A DNA stretch of 64,000 nt from Proteus vulgaris (GTDB taxonomy: Bacteria > Pseudomonadota > Gammaproteobacteria > Enterobacterales > Enterobacteriaceae), in assembly GCF_033708015.1 (NCBI RefSeq), contig NZ_CP137921.1, positions 121,592 through 185,591 on the forward strand, read 5' to 3'. The position numbers were made by a program, and so were the translations under genes. Of the stretch, positions 10,431-19,371 are shown piece by piece. Numbering within the stretch: position 1 is the stretch's first letter; each line of letters starts with the position of its first letter. The notes under the pieces were generated by a model, which was not told where the DNA came from, ran no database searches, and saw only the letters and a list, made by a program, of their open reading frames with translations.

Positions 10431-11283
10431 GTGGACGAATATCCCATCATCGACCTGTCCCACCTGCTGCCGGCGGCCCAGGGCTTGGCCCGTCTTCCGG
10501 CGGACGAGCGCATCCAGCGCCTTCGCGCCGACCGCTGGATCGGCTATCCGCGCGCAGTCGAGGCGCTGAACCGGCTGGAAGCCCTTTATGCGTGGCCAAA
10601 CAAGCAACGCATGCCCAACCTGCTGCTGGTTGGCCCGACCAACAATGGCAAGTCGATGATCGTCGAGAAGTTCCGCCGCACCCACCCGGCCAGCTCCGAC
10701 GCCGACCAGGAGCACATCCCGGTGTTGGTCGTGCAGATGCCGTCCGAGCCGTCCGTGATCCGCTTCTACGTCGCGCTGCTCGCCGCGATGGGCGCGCCGC
10801 TGCGCCCACGCCCACGGTTGCCGGAAATGGAGCAACTGGCTCTGGCACTGCTGCGCAAGGTCGGCGTGCGCATGCTGGTGATCGACGAGCTGCACAACGT
10901 GCTGGCCGGCAACAGCGTCAACCGCCGGGAATTCCTCAACCTGCTGCGCTTCCTCGGCAACGAACTGCGCATCCCGTTGGTTGGGGTAGGCACGCGCGAC
11001 GCCTACCTAGCCATCCGCTCCGATGACCAGTTGGAAAATCGCTTCGAGCCGATGATGCTGCCGGTATGGGAGGCCAACGACGATTGCTGCTCACTGCTGG
11101 CCAGCTTCGCCGCTTCGCTCCCGCTGCGCCGGCCTTCCCCAATTGCCACGCTGGACATGGCTCGCTACCTGCTCACACGCAGCGAGGGCACCATAGGGGA
11201 ACTGGCGCACTTGCTGATGGCGGCGGCCATCGTCGCCGTGGAGAGCGGCGAGGAAGCGATCAACCATCGCACACTCAGCATGG
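10431..11283 (+). pseudogene. tniB: Tn402 ATPase TniB, 3' truncated
   Basis: Starts at GTG 10431 just after tniA. It has an AAA ATPase fold: Walker A GPTNNGKS (about 67-74) and Walker B MLVIDELHN (about 148-156). The match to TniB ends after the LSMA sequence near 11283; the expected C-terminal tail is replaced by unrelated residues read from the 3' conserved segment. This is the known tniB-delta junction, but without the IS1326 usually found there in In2. Activity is doubtful. Confidence 0.85.
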
Positions 11284-11391
11284 CCTGTCGACAACCTCTC
11301 GCGCAACCAAGACATCGCGGTCGGACTGCAAGTGATCTTGAAGCCACGGGCCCGTCCCACCCCGACATGGACCTCGATGCCCGAACGGACG

Positions 11392-11892
11392 TTAGATTTC
11401 GAGTTCTAGGCGTTCTGCGATGAAGGTTGGATCCCAGCCGGGATTGAAAGTGTCGACGTGGGTGAATCCGAGCCGCTCGTATAGGCCACGCAGGTTCGGG
11501 TGGCAGTCGAGCCGCAGCTTGGCGCACCCCTGCGTTCGCGCGGCATGGCGGCAAGCCTCGATCAGCGCGGAGCTGACACCCCGGCCCGCATGTGTCCGTC
11601 GCACCGCGAGCTTGTGCAGATATGCGGCCTCCCCCTTGAGGGCGTCGGGCCAGAACTCGGGATCCTCGGCCGACAAGGTGCAACAGCCGACGATGCCGTC
11701 GCTGCAACTCGCGACTAGGAGCTCGGATCTCAGGACGAAGGTCTCCGCGAATGTCCGGTCGATCCGCGCGACGTCCCAGGCGGGCGTTCCCTTGGCGGAC
11801 ATCCACGCCGCAGCGTCGTGCATCAGCCGCACAACCTCGTCGATATCACCCGAGCAGGCGACCCGAACGTTCGGAGGCTCCTCGCTGTCCAT
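11392..11892 (-). CDS. orf5: GNAT acetyltransferase-like protein (orf5)
   Basis: 166 residues. The GNAT fold is shown by the acetyl-CoA loop HAGRGVSSALIEACRHAA (about 114-131) and the C-terminal RLGFTHVD. It is the usual third gene of the integron 3' conserved segment, downstream of sul1. Its substrate is unknown. Confidence 0.92.
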   Translation of the reverse strand: MDSEEPPNVRVACSGDIDEVVRLMHDAAAWMSAKGTPAWDVARIDRTFAETFVLRSELLVASCSDGIVGCCTLSAEDPEFWPDALKGEAAYLHKLAVRRTHAGRGVSSALIEACRHAARTQGCAKLRLDCHPNLRGLYERLGFTHVDTFNPGWDPTFIAERLELEI

Positions 11893-12019
11893 TCGCTCCC
11901 CTGGCGCGGTATGAACCGCCGCCTCATAGTGCAGTTTGATCCTGACGAGCCCAGCATGTCTGCGCCCACCTTCGCGGAACCTGACCAGGGTCCGCTAGCG
12001 GGCGGCCGGAAGGTGAATG

Positions 12020-12859
12020 CTAGGCATGATCTAACCCTCGGTCTCTGGCGTCGCGACTGCGAAATTTCGCGAGGGTTTCCGAGAAGGTGATTGCGCTTCG
12101 CAGATCTCCAGGCGCGTGGGTGCGGACGTAGTCAGCGCCATTGCCGATCGCGTGAAGTTCCGCCGCAAGGCTCGCTGGACCCAGATCCTTTACAGGAAGG
12201 CCAACGGTGGCGCCCAAGAAGGATTTCCGCGACACCGAGACCAATAGCGGAAGCCCCAACGCCGACTTCAGCTTTTGAAGGTTCGACAGCACGTGCAGCG
12301 ATGTTTCCGGTGCGGGGCTCAAGAAAAATCCCATCCCCGGATCGAGGATGAGCCGGTCGGCAGCGACCCCGCTCCGTCGCAAGGCGGAAACCCGCGCCTC
12401 GAAGAACCGCACAATCTCGTCGAGCGCGTCTTCGGGTCGAAGGTGACCGGTGCGGGTGGCGATGCCATCCCGCTGCGCTGAGTGCATAACCACCAGCCTG
12501 CAGTCCGCCTCAGCAATATCGGGATAGAGCGCAGGGTCAGGAAATCCTTGGATATCGTTCAGGTAGCCCACGCCGCGCTTGAGCGCATAGCGCTGGGTTT
12601 CCGGTTGGAAGCTGTCGATTGAAACACGGTGCATCTGATCGGACAGGGCGTCTAAGAGCGGCGCAATACGTCTGATCTCATCGGCCGGCGATACAGGCCT
12701 CGCGTCCGGATGGCTGGCGGCCGGTCCGACATCCACGACGTCTGATCCGACTCGCAGCATTTCGATCGCCGCGGTGACAGCGCCGGCGGGGTCTAGCCGC
12801 CGGCTCTCATCGAAGAAGGAGTCCTCGGTGAGATTCAGAATGCCGAACACCGTCACCAT
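12020..12859 (-). CDS. sul1: Sulfonamide-resistant dihydropteroate synthase Sul1
   Basis: 279 residues, the Sul1 length, starting [15 protein letters not shown]. The DHPS blocks are visible: [10 protein letters not shown] (pterin site), GADYVRTH and ILDPGMGFF. It replaces the chromosomal enzyme in folate synthesis and does not bind sulfonamides. Its start overlaps the end of qacEdelta1 by 7 nt, as in all 3' conserved segments. Confidence 0.97.
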   Translation of the reverse strand: MVTVFGILNLTEDSFFDESRRLDPAGAVTAAIEMLRVGSDVVDVGPAASHPDARPVSPADEIRRIAPLLDALSDQMHRVSIDSFQPETQRYALKRGVGYLNDIQGFPDPALYPDIAEADCRLVVMHSAQRDGIATRTGHLRPEDALDEIVRFFEARVSALRRSGVAADRLILDPGMGFFLSPAPETSLHVLSNLQKLKSALGLPLLVSVSRKSFLGATVGLPVKDLGPASLAAELHAIGNGADYVRTHAPGDLRSAITFSETLAKFRSRDARDRGLDHA

Positions 12860-13200
12860 GGCGTCGGCCTCCGCAGCGACTTCCACGATGGGGATCGGGC
12901 GAGCAAAAAGGCAGCAATTATGAGCCCCATACCTACAAAGCCCCACGCATCAAGCTTTTGCCCATGAAGCAACCAGGCAATGGCTGTAATTATGACGACG
13001 CCGAGTCCCGACCAGACTGCATAAGCAACACCGACAGGGATGGATTTCAGAACCAGAGAAAGAAAATAAAATGCGATGCCATAACCGATTATGACAACGG
13101 CGGAAGGGGCAAGCTTAGTAAAGCCCTCGCTAGATTTTAATGCGGATGTTGCGATTACTTCGCCAACTATTGCGATAACAAGAAAAAGCCAGCCTTTCAT
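12853..13200 (-). CDS. qacEdelta1: Quaternary ammonium efflux protein QacEdelta1
   Basis: 115 residues. SMR-family protein with four membrane segments and the conserved membrane Glu of [16 protein letters not shown] (about 13). The C-terminal segment is altered relative to QacE (KSLRRPTPW), which marks the delta1 form. It gives weak disinfectant efflux and is the first gene of the 3' conserved segment. Confidence 0.96.
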   Translation of the reverse strand: MKGWLFLVIAIVGEVIATSALKSSEGFTKLAPSAVVIIGYGIAFYFLSLVLKSIPVGVAYAVWSGLGVVIITAIAWLLHGQKLDAWGFVGMGLIIAAFLLARSPSWKSLRRPTPW

Positions 13201-13303
13201 GATATATCTCCCAATTTGTGTAGGGCTTATTATGCACGCTTAAAAATAATAAAAGCAGACTTGACCTGATAGTTTGGCTGTGAGCAATTATGTGCTTAGT
13301 GCA

Positions 13304-13362
13304 TCTAACGCTTGAGTTAAGCCGCGCCGCGAAGCGGCGTCGGCTTGAACGAATTGTTAGAC
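13304..13362 (-). other. attC site of the aadA1 cassette
   Basis: It begins TCTAACG and ends GTTAGAC, with internal GCCGCGCCGC/GCGGCGTCGGC dyads. About 60 bp, the standard aadA1 recombination site and last attC of the array. Confidence 0.85.
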
Positions 13363-13363
13363 A

Positions 13364-14155
13364 TTATTTGCCGACTACCTTGGTGATCTCGCCTTTCACG
13401 TAGTGAACAAATTCTTCCAACTGATCTGCGCGCGAGGCCAAGCGATCTTCTTCTTGTCCAAGATAAGCCTGTCTAGCTTCAAGTATGACGGGCTGATACT
13501 GGGCCGGCAGGCGCTCCATTGCCCAGTCGGCAGCGACATCCTTCGGCGCGATTTTGCCGGTTACTGCGCTGTACCAAATGCGGGACAACGTAAGCACTAC
13601 ATTTCGCTCATCGCCAGCCCAGTCGGGCGGCGAGTTCCATAGCGTTAAGGTTTCATTTAGCGCCTCAAATAGATCCTGTTCAGGAACCGGATCAAAGAGT
13701 TCCTCCGCCGCTGGACCTACCAAGGCAACGCTATGTTCTCTTGCTTTTGTCAGCAAGATAGCCAGATCAATGTCGATCGTGGCTGGCTCGAAGATACCTG
13801 CAAGAATGTCATTGCGCTGCCATTCTCCAAATTGCAGTTCGCGCTTAGCTGGATAACGCCACGGAATGATGTCGTCGTGCACAACAATGGTGACTTCTAC
13901 AGCGCGGAGAATCTCGCTCTCTCCAGGGGAAGCCGAAGTTTCCAAAAGGTCGTTGATCAAAGCTCGCCGCGTTGTTTCATCAAGCCTTACGGTCACCGTA
14001 ACCAGCAAATCAATATCACTGTGTGGCTTCAGGCCGCCATCCACTGCGGAGCCGTACAAATGTACGGCCAGCAACGTCGGTTCGAGATGGCGCTCGATGA
14101 CGCCAACTACCTCTGATAGTTGAGTCGATACTTCGGCGATCACCACTTCCCTCAT
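13364..14155 (-). CDS. aadA1: Aminoglycoside nucleotidyltransferase AadA1
   Basis: 263 residues from ATG 14155. The nucleotidyltransferase motif HLYGSAVDGGLKPHSDIDLLV (about 33-53) carries the catalytic Asp pair. It adenylylates streptomycin at 3'' and spectinomycin at 9. Only 16 nt separate it from the blaOXA-10 stop codon, so the two cassettes are fused. It is expressed from the cassette promoter, about 4 kb upstream. Confidence 0.95.
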   Translation of the reverse strand: MREVVIAEVSTQLSEVVGVIERHLEPTLLAVHLYGSAVDGGLKPHSDIDLLVTVTVRLDETTRRALINDLLETSASPGESEILRAVEVTIVVHDDIIPWRYPAKRELQFGEWQRNDILAGIFEPATIDIDLAILLTKAREHSVALVGPAAEELFDPVPEQDLFEALNETLTLWNSPPDWAGDERNVVLTLSRIWYSAVTGKIAPKDVAADWAMERLPAQYQPVILEARQAYLGQEEDRLASRADQLEEFVHYVKGEITKVVGK

Positions 14156-14171
14156 GATGTTTAACTTTGTT

Positions 14172-14972
14172 TTAGCCACCAATGATGCCCTCACTTTCCA
14201 TGATTTTGGTGGGAATGGATTTTCTTAGCGGCAACTTACTTTCGTTGTCTATATCCATGTTAAAGGCGAAAAAGTAAACCTCTGTCTCCTTCTCAACCCA
14301 CCCAACCCACCATGCGACACCAGGATTTGACTCAGTTCCCACACCAGAAAAACCAGTTTTTGAATGCACTAGATATTCAGGTGCCGCCTCCGTTACCAAA
14401 GCCTCTTTTACTATTAGCTGGTTTTCTTTAGATGCTGACAATTTATTTAAATATAGAGACTCTAGAAACTCCACTTGATTAACTGCGGAAATTCTAAGCT
14501 GGCCTTCCAACCAGAATTTGTCAATGCCACCACTGATATTCTGGTTGCCATAGGAAAATTTTTTAAGGTATTTCTGCATTCTTACTTCGCCAACTTCTCT
14601 GGCGATTTGTTGAAATACGGGAACAGCTGAAACTTGTATTGCCCCTCTTAAGGTCAAGTCTCTTTCCCATTGCTTCATGGCTCTTGGCTTTCCGTCCCAT
14701 TTGAAAACCTGATGCTCATTCTTTATGACACCAGTTTCTAGGCCGATAATTGCGTTGGGGATCTTAAATGTTGATGCTGGAAGATATTCCTTTGATGCAC
14801 GAGCTAAGTCATTGGTAGCGCAGGATTTACTGCTACTTTTACAAAGCACGAAGACACCATTGACGGCTTCGGCAGAGAACTCTTTGTTCCAAGACGTATT
14901 TTCTGTAATTGAACCAGCTAATGCCGTACTCGAAAGACACGCGATAATTACATATGCGGCAAATGTTTTCAT
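14172..14972 (-). CDS. blaOXA-10: Class D beta-lactamase OXA-10
   Basis: 266 residues with a signal peptide ([19 protein letters not shown]). Class D motifs: STFK (about 67-70, nucleophile Ser and carbamylated Lys), a YGN motif in FSYGNQN and KTG in HSKTGFSG. The sequence matches OXA-10 as I remember it; single-residue variants of that group cannot be excluded without alignment. It hydrolyses oxacillin and other penicillins in the periplasm. Its normal attC is missing, so it moves only with aadA1. Confidence 0.93.
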   Translation of the reverse strand: MKTFAAYVIIACLSSTALAGSITENTSWNKEFSAEAVNGVFVLCKSSSKSCATNDLARASKEYLPASTFKIPNAIIGLETGVIKNEHQVFKWDGKPRAMKQWERDLTLRGAIQVSAVPVFQQIAREVGEVRMQKYLKKFSYGNQNISGGIDKFWLEGQLRISAVNQVEFLESLYLNKLSASKENQLIVKEALVTEAAPEYLVHSKTGFSGVGTESNPGVAWWVGWVEKETEVYFFAFNMDIDNESKLPLRKSIPTKIMESEGIIGG

Positions 14973-15147
14973 GGCACCTTCTTGGTGGCTAACGTTAATT
15001 CGACCTCAGAGGCGTTTAAGTCAAAATACCTCTGACGTCTAACATGATTAATCAAAGTCTGATTTTTTAACAAAATCAGAAAGATAGACGCGAAACTTTA
15101 AAACAAAGGCGTCAACACTTCAAGTAGCGATCTTTCGCTTCGGCGAG

Positions 15148-15217
15148 GCCTAACGCCTGAGCTCAGCCGACCGAAACCGCGTAGCGGTTTTGGGTCGGCT
15201 GCAGCGATTTGTTGGGC
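15148..15217 (-). other. attC site of the cmlA cassette
   Basis: It begins GCCTAACG and ends GTTGGGC, with CAGCCGACCGAAACC / GGTTTTGGGTCGGCTG as paired arms. It separates cmlA from the blaOXA-10 cassette. Confidence 0.85.
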
Positions 15218-15236
15218 GATAGCTTGCCACATTCTC

Positions 15237-16496
15237 TCAACGATTGGGATTTGATGTACTTTCCGCACTTTGTAGCGCGACCACATCATGCTCCCCCTGG
15301 CCGCGAGAGCCCTTCACTCGGGAAACACAAGACAGACCGAGCACGACTGTTGCAAGGGTCAAACAGTACACGACAACCGGCCAAGCCGTGTTGCGCGGCA
15401 ACAGCGAAATGATCAACGTTCCGATGCTTCCTAGCAGTACACCGCCCAAGCAGAAGTAGACTGCCGTGACCGTTCCAGCAACATGGTCGAATCCTCGAAG
15501 AGCGCCATTGGGCGACACAGATACCGCTGTGGCGACACCAATACCCACTAGCCACATTGGAGCAATAAAGCCTAACACGGACTGCGAAGCCCATATTTCG
15601 GTGATGGCAAGCAATACTGCTCCAGCTATCAGGCATCCCATTCCCATTCGCAAGACACTTGGGCTGCCCCACTTGGGTATCACACGCCCCATAAAACGAG
15701 CCGTAAACACCATGGCAATTGCCACTGTGGCGAACAGCAGGCTGAAGCCAAGCTGAGACACACCTTGCCTGCCCATCATTAGTCCGGGCGCAATGGAGAA
15801 AAAGACGAAGAAGCTACCCATTCCAGCGGCGTAACACAACGTGTACAACCAGAAGTTCAGGCACTTAACGGGGAGTAGCAGCTGCGACCATTGCAAGCCC
15901 GCAACTCGTTGCACCCGGGTTTCAGGCCAGAATCGCCACGCTGCTGCAGATGCAGCGATCATGCCCAAACCTAGAAACGCAAAGATAGCCCGCCACCCAA
16001 GCCACATGTCGACGAGCGCTCCGAGCAATGGGCCTACCGCCGGGACCATGGCCAGCATGGATCCGAGTATGCCGTAAATGACATTACTTTCCTCGCGACC
16101 TGCGTAAATGTCACGTACTGTTGCAAATGTGGAAACAAGGCACGCCGAGGCACCACAAGCCTGAAGAATCCGAAGCCCCAGAAAGACTTCAGCCGATGAC
16201 GTAAGAGCGAGGCCCATTGACGCCACAACGTAGGCGAGGCCACCTCCCAGTAGAACGGGGCGGCGCCCCAGTCGGTCCGATAGCGGTCCAAACAAGAGCT
16301 GACCGGCACCAATCATGACCAAGTACGTTGTCAGCGTAAGCTGAATTGTGCTCGCTGTCGTACCAAGCGCGTTTGGCATAAACGGCACTGCTGGCAAGTA
16401 CATGTCCATGCCGAGTGATGCCAATAAATCGAACGGTGATAACAACAACACCGTGGCGGCAAGGGAGTACCGCCAACTAAAGTTTTTTGAGCGCAC
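15237..16496 (-). CDS. cmlA: Chloramphenicol exporter CmlA
   Basis: 419 residues starting at GTG 16496 (the CmlA length), a 12-segment MFS drug exporter. The motif A-like loop GPLSDRLGRRPVLLGG lies near 64-79. It exports chloramphenicol but not florfenicol. Start choice follows the known family start after the attenuator. Whether it is CmlA1 or CmlA5 needs alignment; the surrounding array suggests CmlA5. The cassette carries its own leader and attenuator, described separately. Confidence 0.93.
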   Translation of the reverse strand: MRSKNFSWRYSLAATVLLLSPFDLLASLGMDMYLPAVPFMPNALGTTASTIQLTLTTYLVMIGAGQLLFGPLSDRLGRRPVLLGGGLAYVVASMGLALTSSAEVFLGLRILQACGASACLVSTFATVRDIYAGREESNVIYGILGSMLAMVPAVGPLLGALVDMWLGWRAIFAFLGLGMIAASAAAWRFWPETRVQRVAGLQWSQLLLPVKCLNFWLYTLCYAAGMGSFFVFFSIAPGLMMGRQGVSQLGFSLLFATVAIAMVFTARFMGRVIPKWGSPSVLRMGMGCLIAGAVLLAITEIWASQSVLGFIAPMWLVGIGVATAVSVSPNGALRGFDHVAGTVTAVYFCLGGVLLGSIGTLIISLLPRNTAWPVVVYCLTLATVVLGLSCVSRVKGSRGQGEHDVVALQSAESTSNPNR

Positions 16497-16560
16497 GAAA
16501 CCATCTCCTTGAACAAAGGATTTGGCGGCGCTCCCGTAGAGCAAAAGGATTCATGAGAAC

Positions 16561-16594
16561 GCCGCAACAACCGAAAAATGAAGGTTGCTGCGGC
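16561..16594 (-). promoter_or_regulatory. cmlA translational attenuator hairpin
   Basis: GCCGCAACAACC (16561-16572) pairs with GGTTGCTGCGGC (16583-16594), one mismatch, between the leader peptide and cmlA. A ribosome stalled by chloramphenicol on the leader would open the downstream structure, the established cmlA mechanism. Confidence 0.8.
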
Positions 16595-16624
16595 TTACTT
16601 GTCTGCGTTCTTGGAAGTGCTCAT
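16595..16624 (-). CDS. cmlA leader peptide
   Basis: A 9-codon frame on the minus strand, ATG at 16622-16624 and TAA at 16595-16597, encodes MSTSKNADK. This is the known CmlA attenuation leader; chloramphenicol stalls ribosomes in it and induces cmlA. Too short for ordinary gene finding. Confidence 0.88.
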   Translation of the reverse strand: MSTSKNADK

Positions 16625-16695
16625 CTGCTGACTATCTCATGATTGAATTTGAATCGTAACAACTTTCAAGCAACTCTGCGAGGAGCCTTATTGTG

Positions 16696-16810
16696 CGCCC
16701 AACGCCGCCATAAACGGCGACAGGGTGGCGCGCCTATTGCGCATAAAATGGCGAAGCCATGCGCAACAGGCGCGGAATCTCTGGCGTCCGGTTTGATGGC
16801 TTTGTTATGC
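16696..16810 (-). other. attC site of the arr-2 cassette
   Basis: It begins GCCCAACG and ends GTTATGC, about 115 bp with long internal dyads (TTGCGCATAAAATGG / CCATGCGCAA). It separates arr-2 from the cmlA cassette. Confidence 0.8.
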
Positions 16811-16816
16811 AAAGGA

Positions 16817-17269
16817 CTAGTCTTCAATGACGTGTAAACCACGGCGCTTTAAGTCCTCTAACGAATCCAACATTCCCCTTATTAATTCAACAGGATGCCC
16901 CTCCCAGTCTTCAACAACGCCAACAATTCTCAAGGGTTCGCAGGTTCTATAGGACTGTGTTGGATTACCGGGAAATTTTTTGTTCGTAAGATTCGGATCG
17001 TCTTCGAACGGTCCTGTTGGCTCAACTATGTATATGTAGCCGCGACCCTCGAGGCCAGACAGTGACATAGCAAGTTCAGCTCCCCAAACTGCTGGCTCCA
17101 TCAAGGCTGAAAAGTAGATGTGCTTAAGAATACGACCGTCCTCGAAATGAGAGATGAACCCTGTGGTTAGCAAGTCACCAATCGCCAAATTGGCTTTGGT
17201 TCCATGATAGAACGGTCCTTGCACCTGCTTGTAATTATCATGAGAGATGGGAATCCAATCTTTTACCAT
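16817..17269 (-). CDS. arr-2: Rifamycin ADP-ribosyltransferase Arr-2
   Basis: 150 residues starting MVKDWIPISHDNYKQ. The Arr fold is indicated by FYHGTKANL (about 20-28) and the GRGYIYIVEPTG segment. It ADP-ribosylates the rifampicin ansa chain at the 23-OH. The sequence fits Arr-2; Arr-3 is close and needs alignment to exclude. Confidence 0.9.
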   Translation of the reverse strand: MVKDWIPISHDNYKQVQGPFYHGTKANLAIGDLLTTGFISHFEDGRILKHIYFSALMEPAVWGAELAMSLSGLEGRGYIYIVEPTGPFEDDPNLTNKKFPGNPTQSYRTCEPLRIVGVVEDWEGHPVELIRGMLDSLEDLKRRGLHVIED

Positions 17270-17299
17270 TTTAAGACCCTTAATTGTTGGGATTTGGCT

Positions 17300-17385
17300 G
17301 CATAACGTCGCTATCAATCGCGGAAAAGGCGTAGTGCGCGAAGCGAACGAAGCTTTTTGCCGTCGATTGCATAGCTTTGTTAACC
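17300..17385 (-). other. attC site of the dfrA14 cassette
   Basis: It begins GCATAACG and ends near GTTAACC, with GTCGCTATCAATCG and its imperfect complement as arms. The dfrA14 stop codon overlaps the core site at the right end. Confidence 0.8.
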
Positions 17386-17853
17386 CTTTTTCCAAATTTG
17401 ATAGCAATAGTTAATGTTTGAAGTAAAGTGTTGCTCAAAAACAACTTCGAAGGTATTTGGAATACTCGGGAAGAAAACATCCCCCTCTGGCTCGATGTCG
17501 ATCGTCGATAAGTGGAGCGTAGAGGCCATGGGTAATGTTTCTCGGTAAATTTCTCCGCCACCAGACACTATAACGTGACCGGTGAATTCAGCTAGCCTGT
17601 CCATGGCCTCTTCGATTGACTGAAATACAACTACATTGTCATCATTTGATGTCCAACCTGAGCGGGTAACGACCGCGTATTTCCTATTGGGGAGTGCGCC
17701 CATAGATTCAAACGTCTTGCGACCCACCAGAAGCCACTGATTGTAGGTCAATGCTTTAAAAAGTAGCTGCTCCCCTTTCGCGGACCAGGGTATGTCTGGA
17801 CCGCAACCAATCACGCCGTTTTTCGCTTTCGCAGCCATCAATGATACTTTCAA
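17380..17853 (-). CDS. dfrA14: Trimethoprim-resistant dihydrofolate reductase DfrA14
   Basis: 157 residues from TTG 17853, the accepted start for this group. DHFR features: [12 protein letters not shown] (folate site), [12 protein letters not shown] (NADPH site) and [12 protein letters not shown]. The sequence matches DfrA14 in my memory, including the [10 protein letters not shown] start; DfrA5 is a near relative. It is the first cassette, so it is transcribed most strongly from Pc. Confidence 0.92.
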   Translation of the reverse strand: MKVSLMAAKAKNGVIGCGPDIPWSAKGEQLLFKALTYNQWLLVGRKTFESMGALPNRKYAVVTRSGWTSNDDNVVVFQSIEEAMDRLAEFTGHVIVSGGGEIYRETLPMASTLHLSTIDIEPEGDVFFPSIPNTFEVVFEQHFTSNINYCYQIWKKG

Positions 17854-17869
17854 GGTTCTCATCCTGGGT

Positions 17870-17935
17870 TAACTTTGTTTTAGGGCGACTGCCCTGCTGC
17901 GTAACATCGTTGCTGCTCCATAACATCAAACATCG
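17870..17935 (-). other. attI1 recombination site
   Basis: The core GTTAAC at 17868-17873 (in the form GGGTTAACTTTGTTTTAGGG) joins the dfrA14 cassette to the 5' conserved segment. IntI1 inserts new cassettes here. Outer boundary approximate. Confidence 0.8.
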
Positions 17936-17992
17936 ACCCACGGCGTAACGCGCTTGCTGCTTGGATGCCCGAGGCATAGACTGTACAAAAAA

Positions 17993-18124
17993 ACAGTCAT
18001 AACAAGCCATGAAAACCGCCACTGCGCCGTTACCACCGCTGCGTTCGGTCAAGGTTCTGGACCAGTTGCGTGAGCGCATACGCTACTTGCATTACAGTTT
18101 ACGAACCGAACAGGCTTATGTCCA
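17993..18124 (-). promoter_or_regulatory. Cassette promoter Pc (TGGACA/TAAACT) and inactive P2
   Basis: Reading leftward inside intI1, the -35 is TGGACA (complement of 18119-18124) and the -10 is TAAACT (complement of 18096-18101), spacer 17 bp. This is the hybrid 1 type (PcH1), stronger than PcW and weaker than PcS. Between it and attI1, P2 has TTGTTA and TACAGT separated by only 14 bp, without the GGG insertion, so P2 should be inactive. Pc drives the whole cassette array. Confidence 0.88.
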
Positions 18125-19022
18125 CTGGGTTCGTGCCTTCATCCGTTTCCACGGTGTGCGTCACCCGGCAACCTTGGGCAGCAGCGAAGTCGAGGCATTT
18201 CTGTCCTGGCTGGCGAACGAGCGCAAGGTTTCGGTCTCCACGCATCGTCAGGCATTGGCGGCCTTGCTGTTCTTCTACGGCAAGGTGCTGTGCACGGATC
18301 TGCCCTGGCTTCAGGAGATCGGAAGACCTCGGCCGTCGCGGCGCTTGCCGGTGGTGCTGACCCCGGATGAAGTGGTTCGCATCCTCGGTTTTCTGGAAGG
18401 CGAGCATCGTTTGTTCGCCCAGCTTCTGTATGGAACGGGCATGCGGATCAGTGAGGGTTTGCAACTGCGGGTCAAGGATCTGGATTTCGATCACGGCACG
18501 ATCATCGTGCGGGAGGGCAAGGGCTCCAAGGATCGGGCCTTGATGTTACCCGAGAGCTTGGCACCCAGCCTGCGCGAGCAGCTGTCGCGTGCACGGGCAT
18601 GGTGGCTGAAGGACCAGGCCGAGGGCCGCAGCGGCGTTGCGCTTCCCGACGCCCTTGAGCGGAAGTATCCGCGCGCCGGGCATTCCTGGCCGTGGTTCTG
18701 GGTTTTTGCGCAGCACACGCATTCGACCGATCCACGGAGCGGTGTCGTGCGTCGCCATCACATGTATGACCAGACCTTTCAGCGCGCCTTCAAACGTGCC
18801 GTAGAACAAGCAGGCATCACGAAGCCCGCCACACCGCACACCCTCCGCCACTCGTTCGCGACGGCCTTGCTCCGCAGCGGTTACGACATTCGAACCGTGC
18901 AGGATCTGCTCGGCCATTCCGACGTCTCTACGACGATGATTTACACGCATGTGCTGAAAGTTGGCGGTGCCGGAGTGCGCTCACCGCTTGATGCGCTGCC
19001 GCCCCTCACTAGTGAGAGGTAG
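18009..19022 (+). CDS. intI1: Class 1 integron integrase IntI1
   Basis: 337 residues, full length. Tyrosine recombinase catalytic residues are visible: Arg in [12 protein letters not shown], HxxR in [14 protein letters not shown], His in [10 protein letters not shown] and Tyr in TMIYTHVL. The integrin-specific extra helix region (about 190-220) is present. Residues 32 and 39 are Arg and His. It recombines attC with attI1 or other attC sites. Pc lies inside its first 120 bp on the other strand. Confidence 0.97.
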
Positions 19023-19199
19023 GGCAGCGCAAGTCAATCCTGGCGGATTCACTACCCCTGCGCGAAGGCCATCGGTGCCGCATCGAACGGCCGGTTGCGG
19101 AAAGTCCTCCCTGCGTCCGCTGATGGCCGGCAGCAGCCCGTCGTTGCCTGATGGATCCAACCCCTCCGCTGCTATAGTGCAGTCGGCTTCTGACGTTCA

Positions 19200-19224
19200 G
19201 TGCAGCCGTCTTCTGAAAACGACA
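19200..19224 (-). repeat. Tn402-type terminal repeat IRi
   Basis: 25 bp reading GTGCAGCCGTCTTCTG and ending GAAAACGACA, directly before the duplicated ATGGA (19225-19229). It marks the 5' conserved segment end of the integron. Confidence 0.9.
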
Positions 19225-19371
19225 ATGGAGGTGGTAGCCGAGGGTGTGGAAACACCCGACTGCCTTGCGTGGTTGCGGCAGGCGGGTTGCGACACGGTGC
19301 AGGGTTTCCTGTTCGCCAGGCCGATGCCGGCGGCGGCCTTCGTCGGCTTCGTCAACCAATGGAGGAACACC
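19225..19371 (+). pseudogene. tnpM: urf2M 3' part / tnpM, truncated by IS26
   Basis: After ATGGA the EAL-domain frame of urf2M resumes, [28 protein letters not shown], the C-terminal EAL signature (E-G-V-E and QGF). It continues about 49 codons and stops at IS26 (19372). In Tn21 this part is called tnpM. The rest of Tn21 (tnpR, res, tnpA) has been removed at the IS26 edge. Confidence 0.88.

Larger units (their letters stand above)
8608..19224 (-). mobile_element. Class 1 integron with Tn402 ends
   Basis: It is bounded by 25-bp Tn402-type repeats: IRt at 8608-8632 (beginning TGTCATTTTCAG) and IRi at 19200-19224 (ending GAAAACGACA). The duplication ATGGA flanks it (8603-8607 and 19225-19229). 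In the integron's own 5' to 3' direction (right to left here) the order is intI1, attI1, dfrA14, arr-2, cmlA, blaOXA-10, aadA1, qacEdelta1, sul1, orf5, tniB (cut) and tniA. It resembles In2 of Tn21 but has no IS1326 or IS1353 between the 3' conserved segment and tniB. With tniQ and tniR missing it cannot move alone by the Tn402 pathway. Confidence 0.93.

Noticed and set aside
11284..11423. The C-terminal extension of the tniB frame read as part of TniB
   Set aside because: It departs from the TniB end and reads into the 3' conserved segment, so it is a junction artefact.
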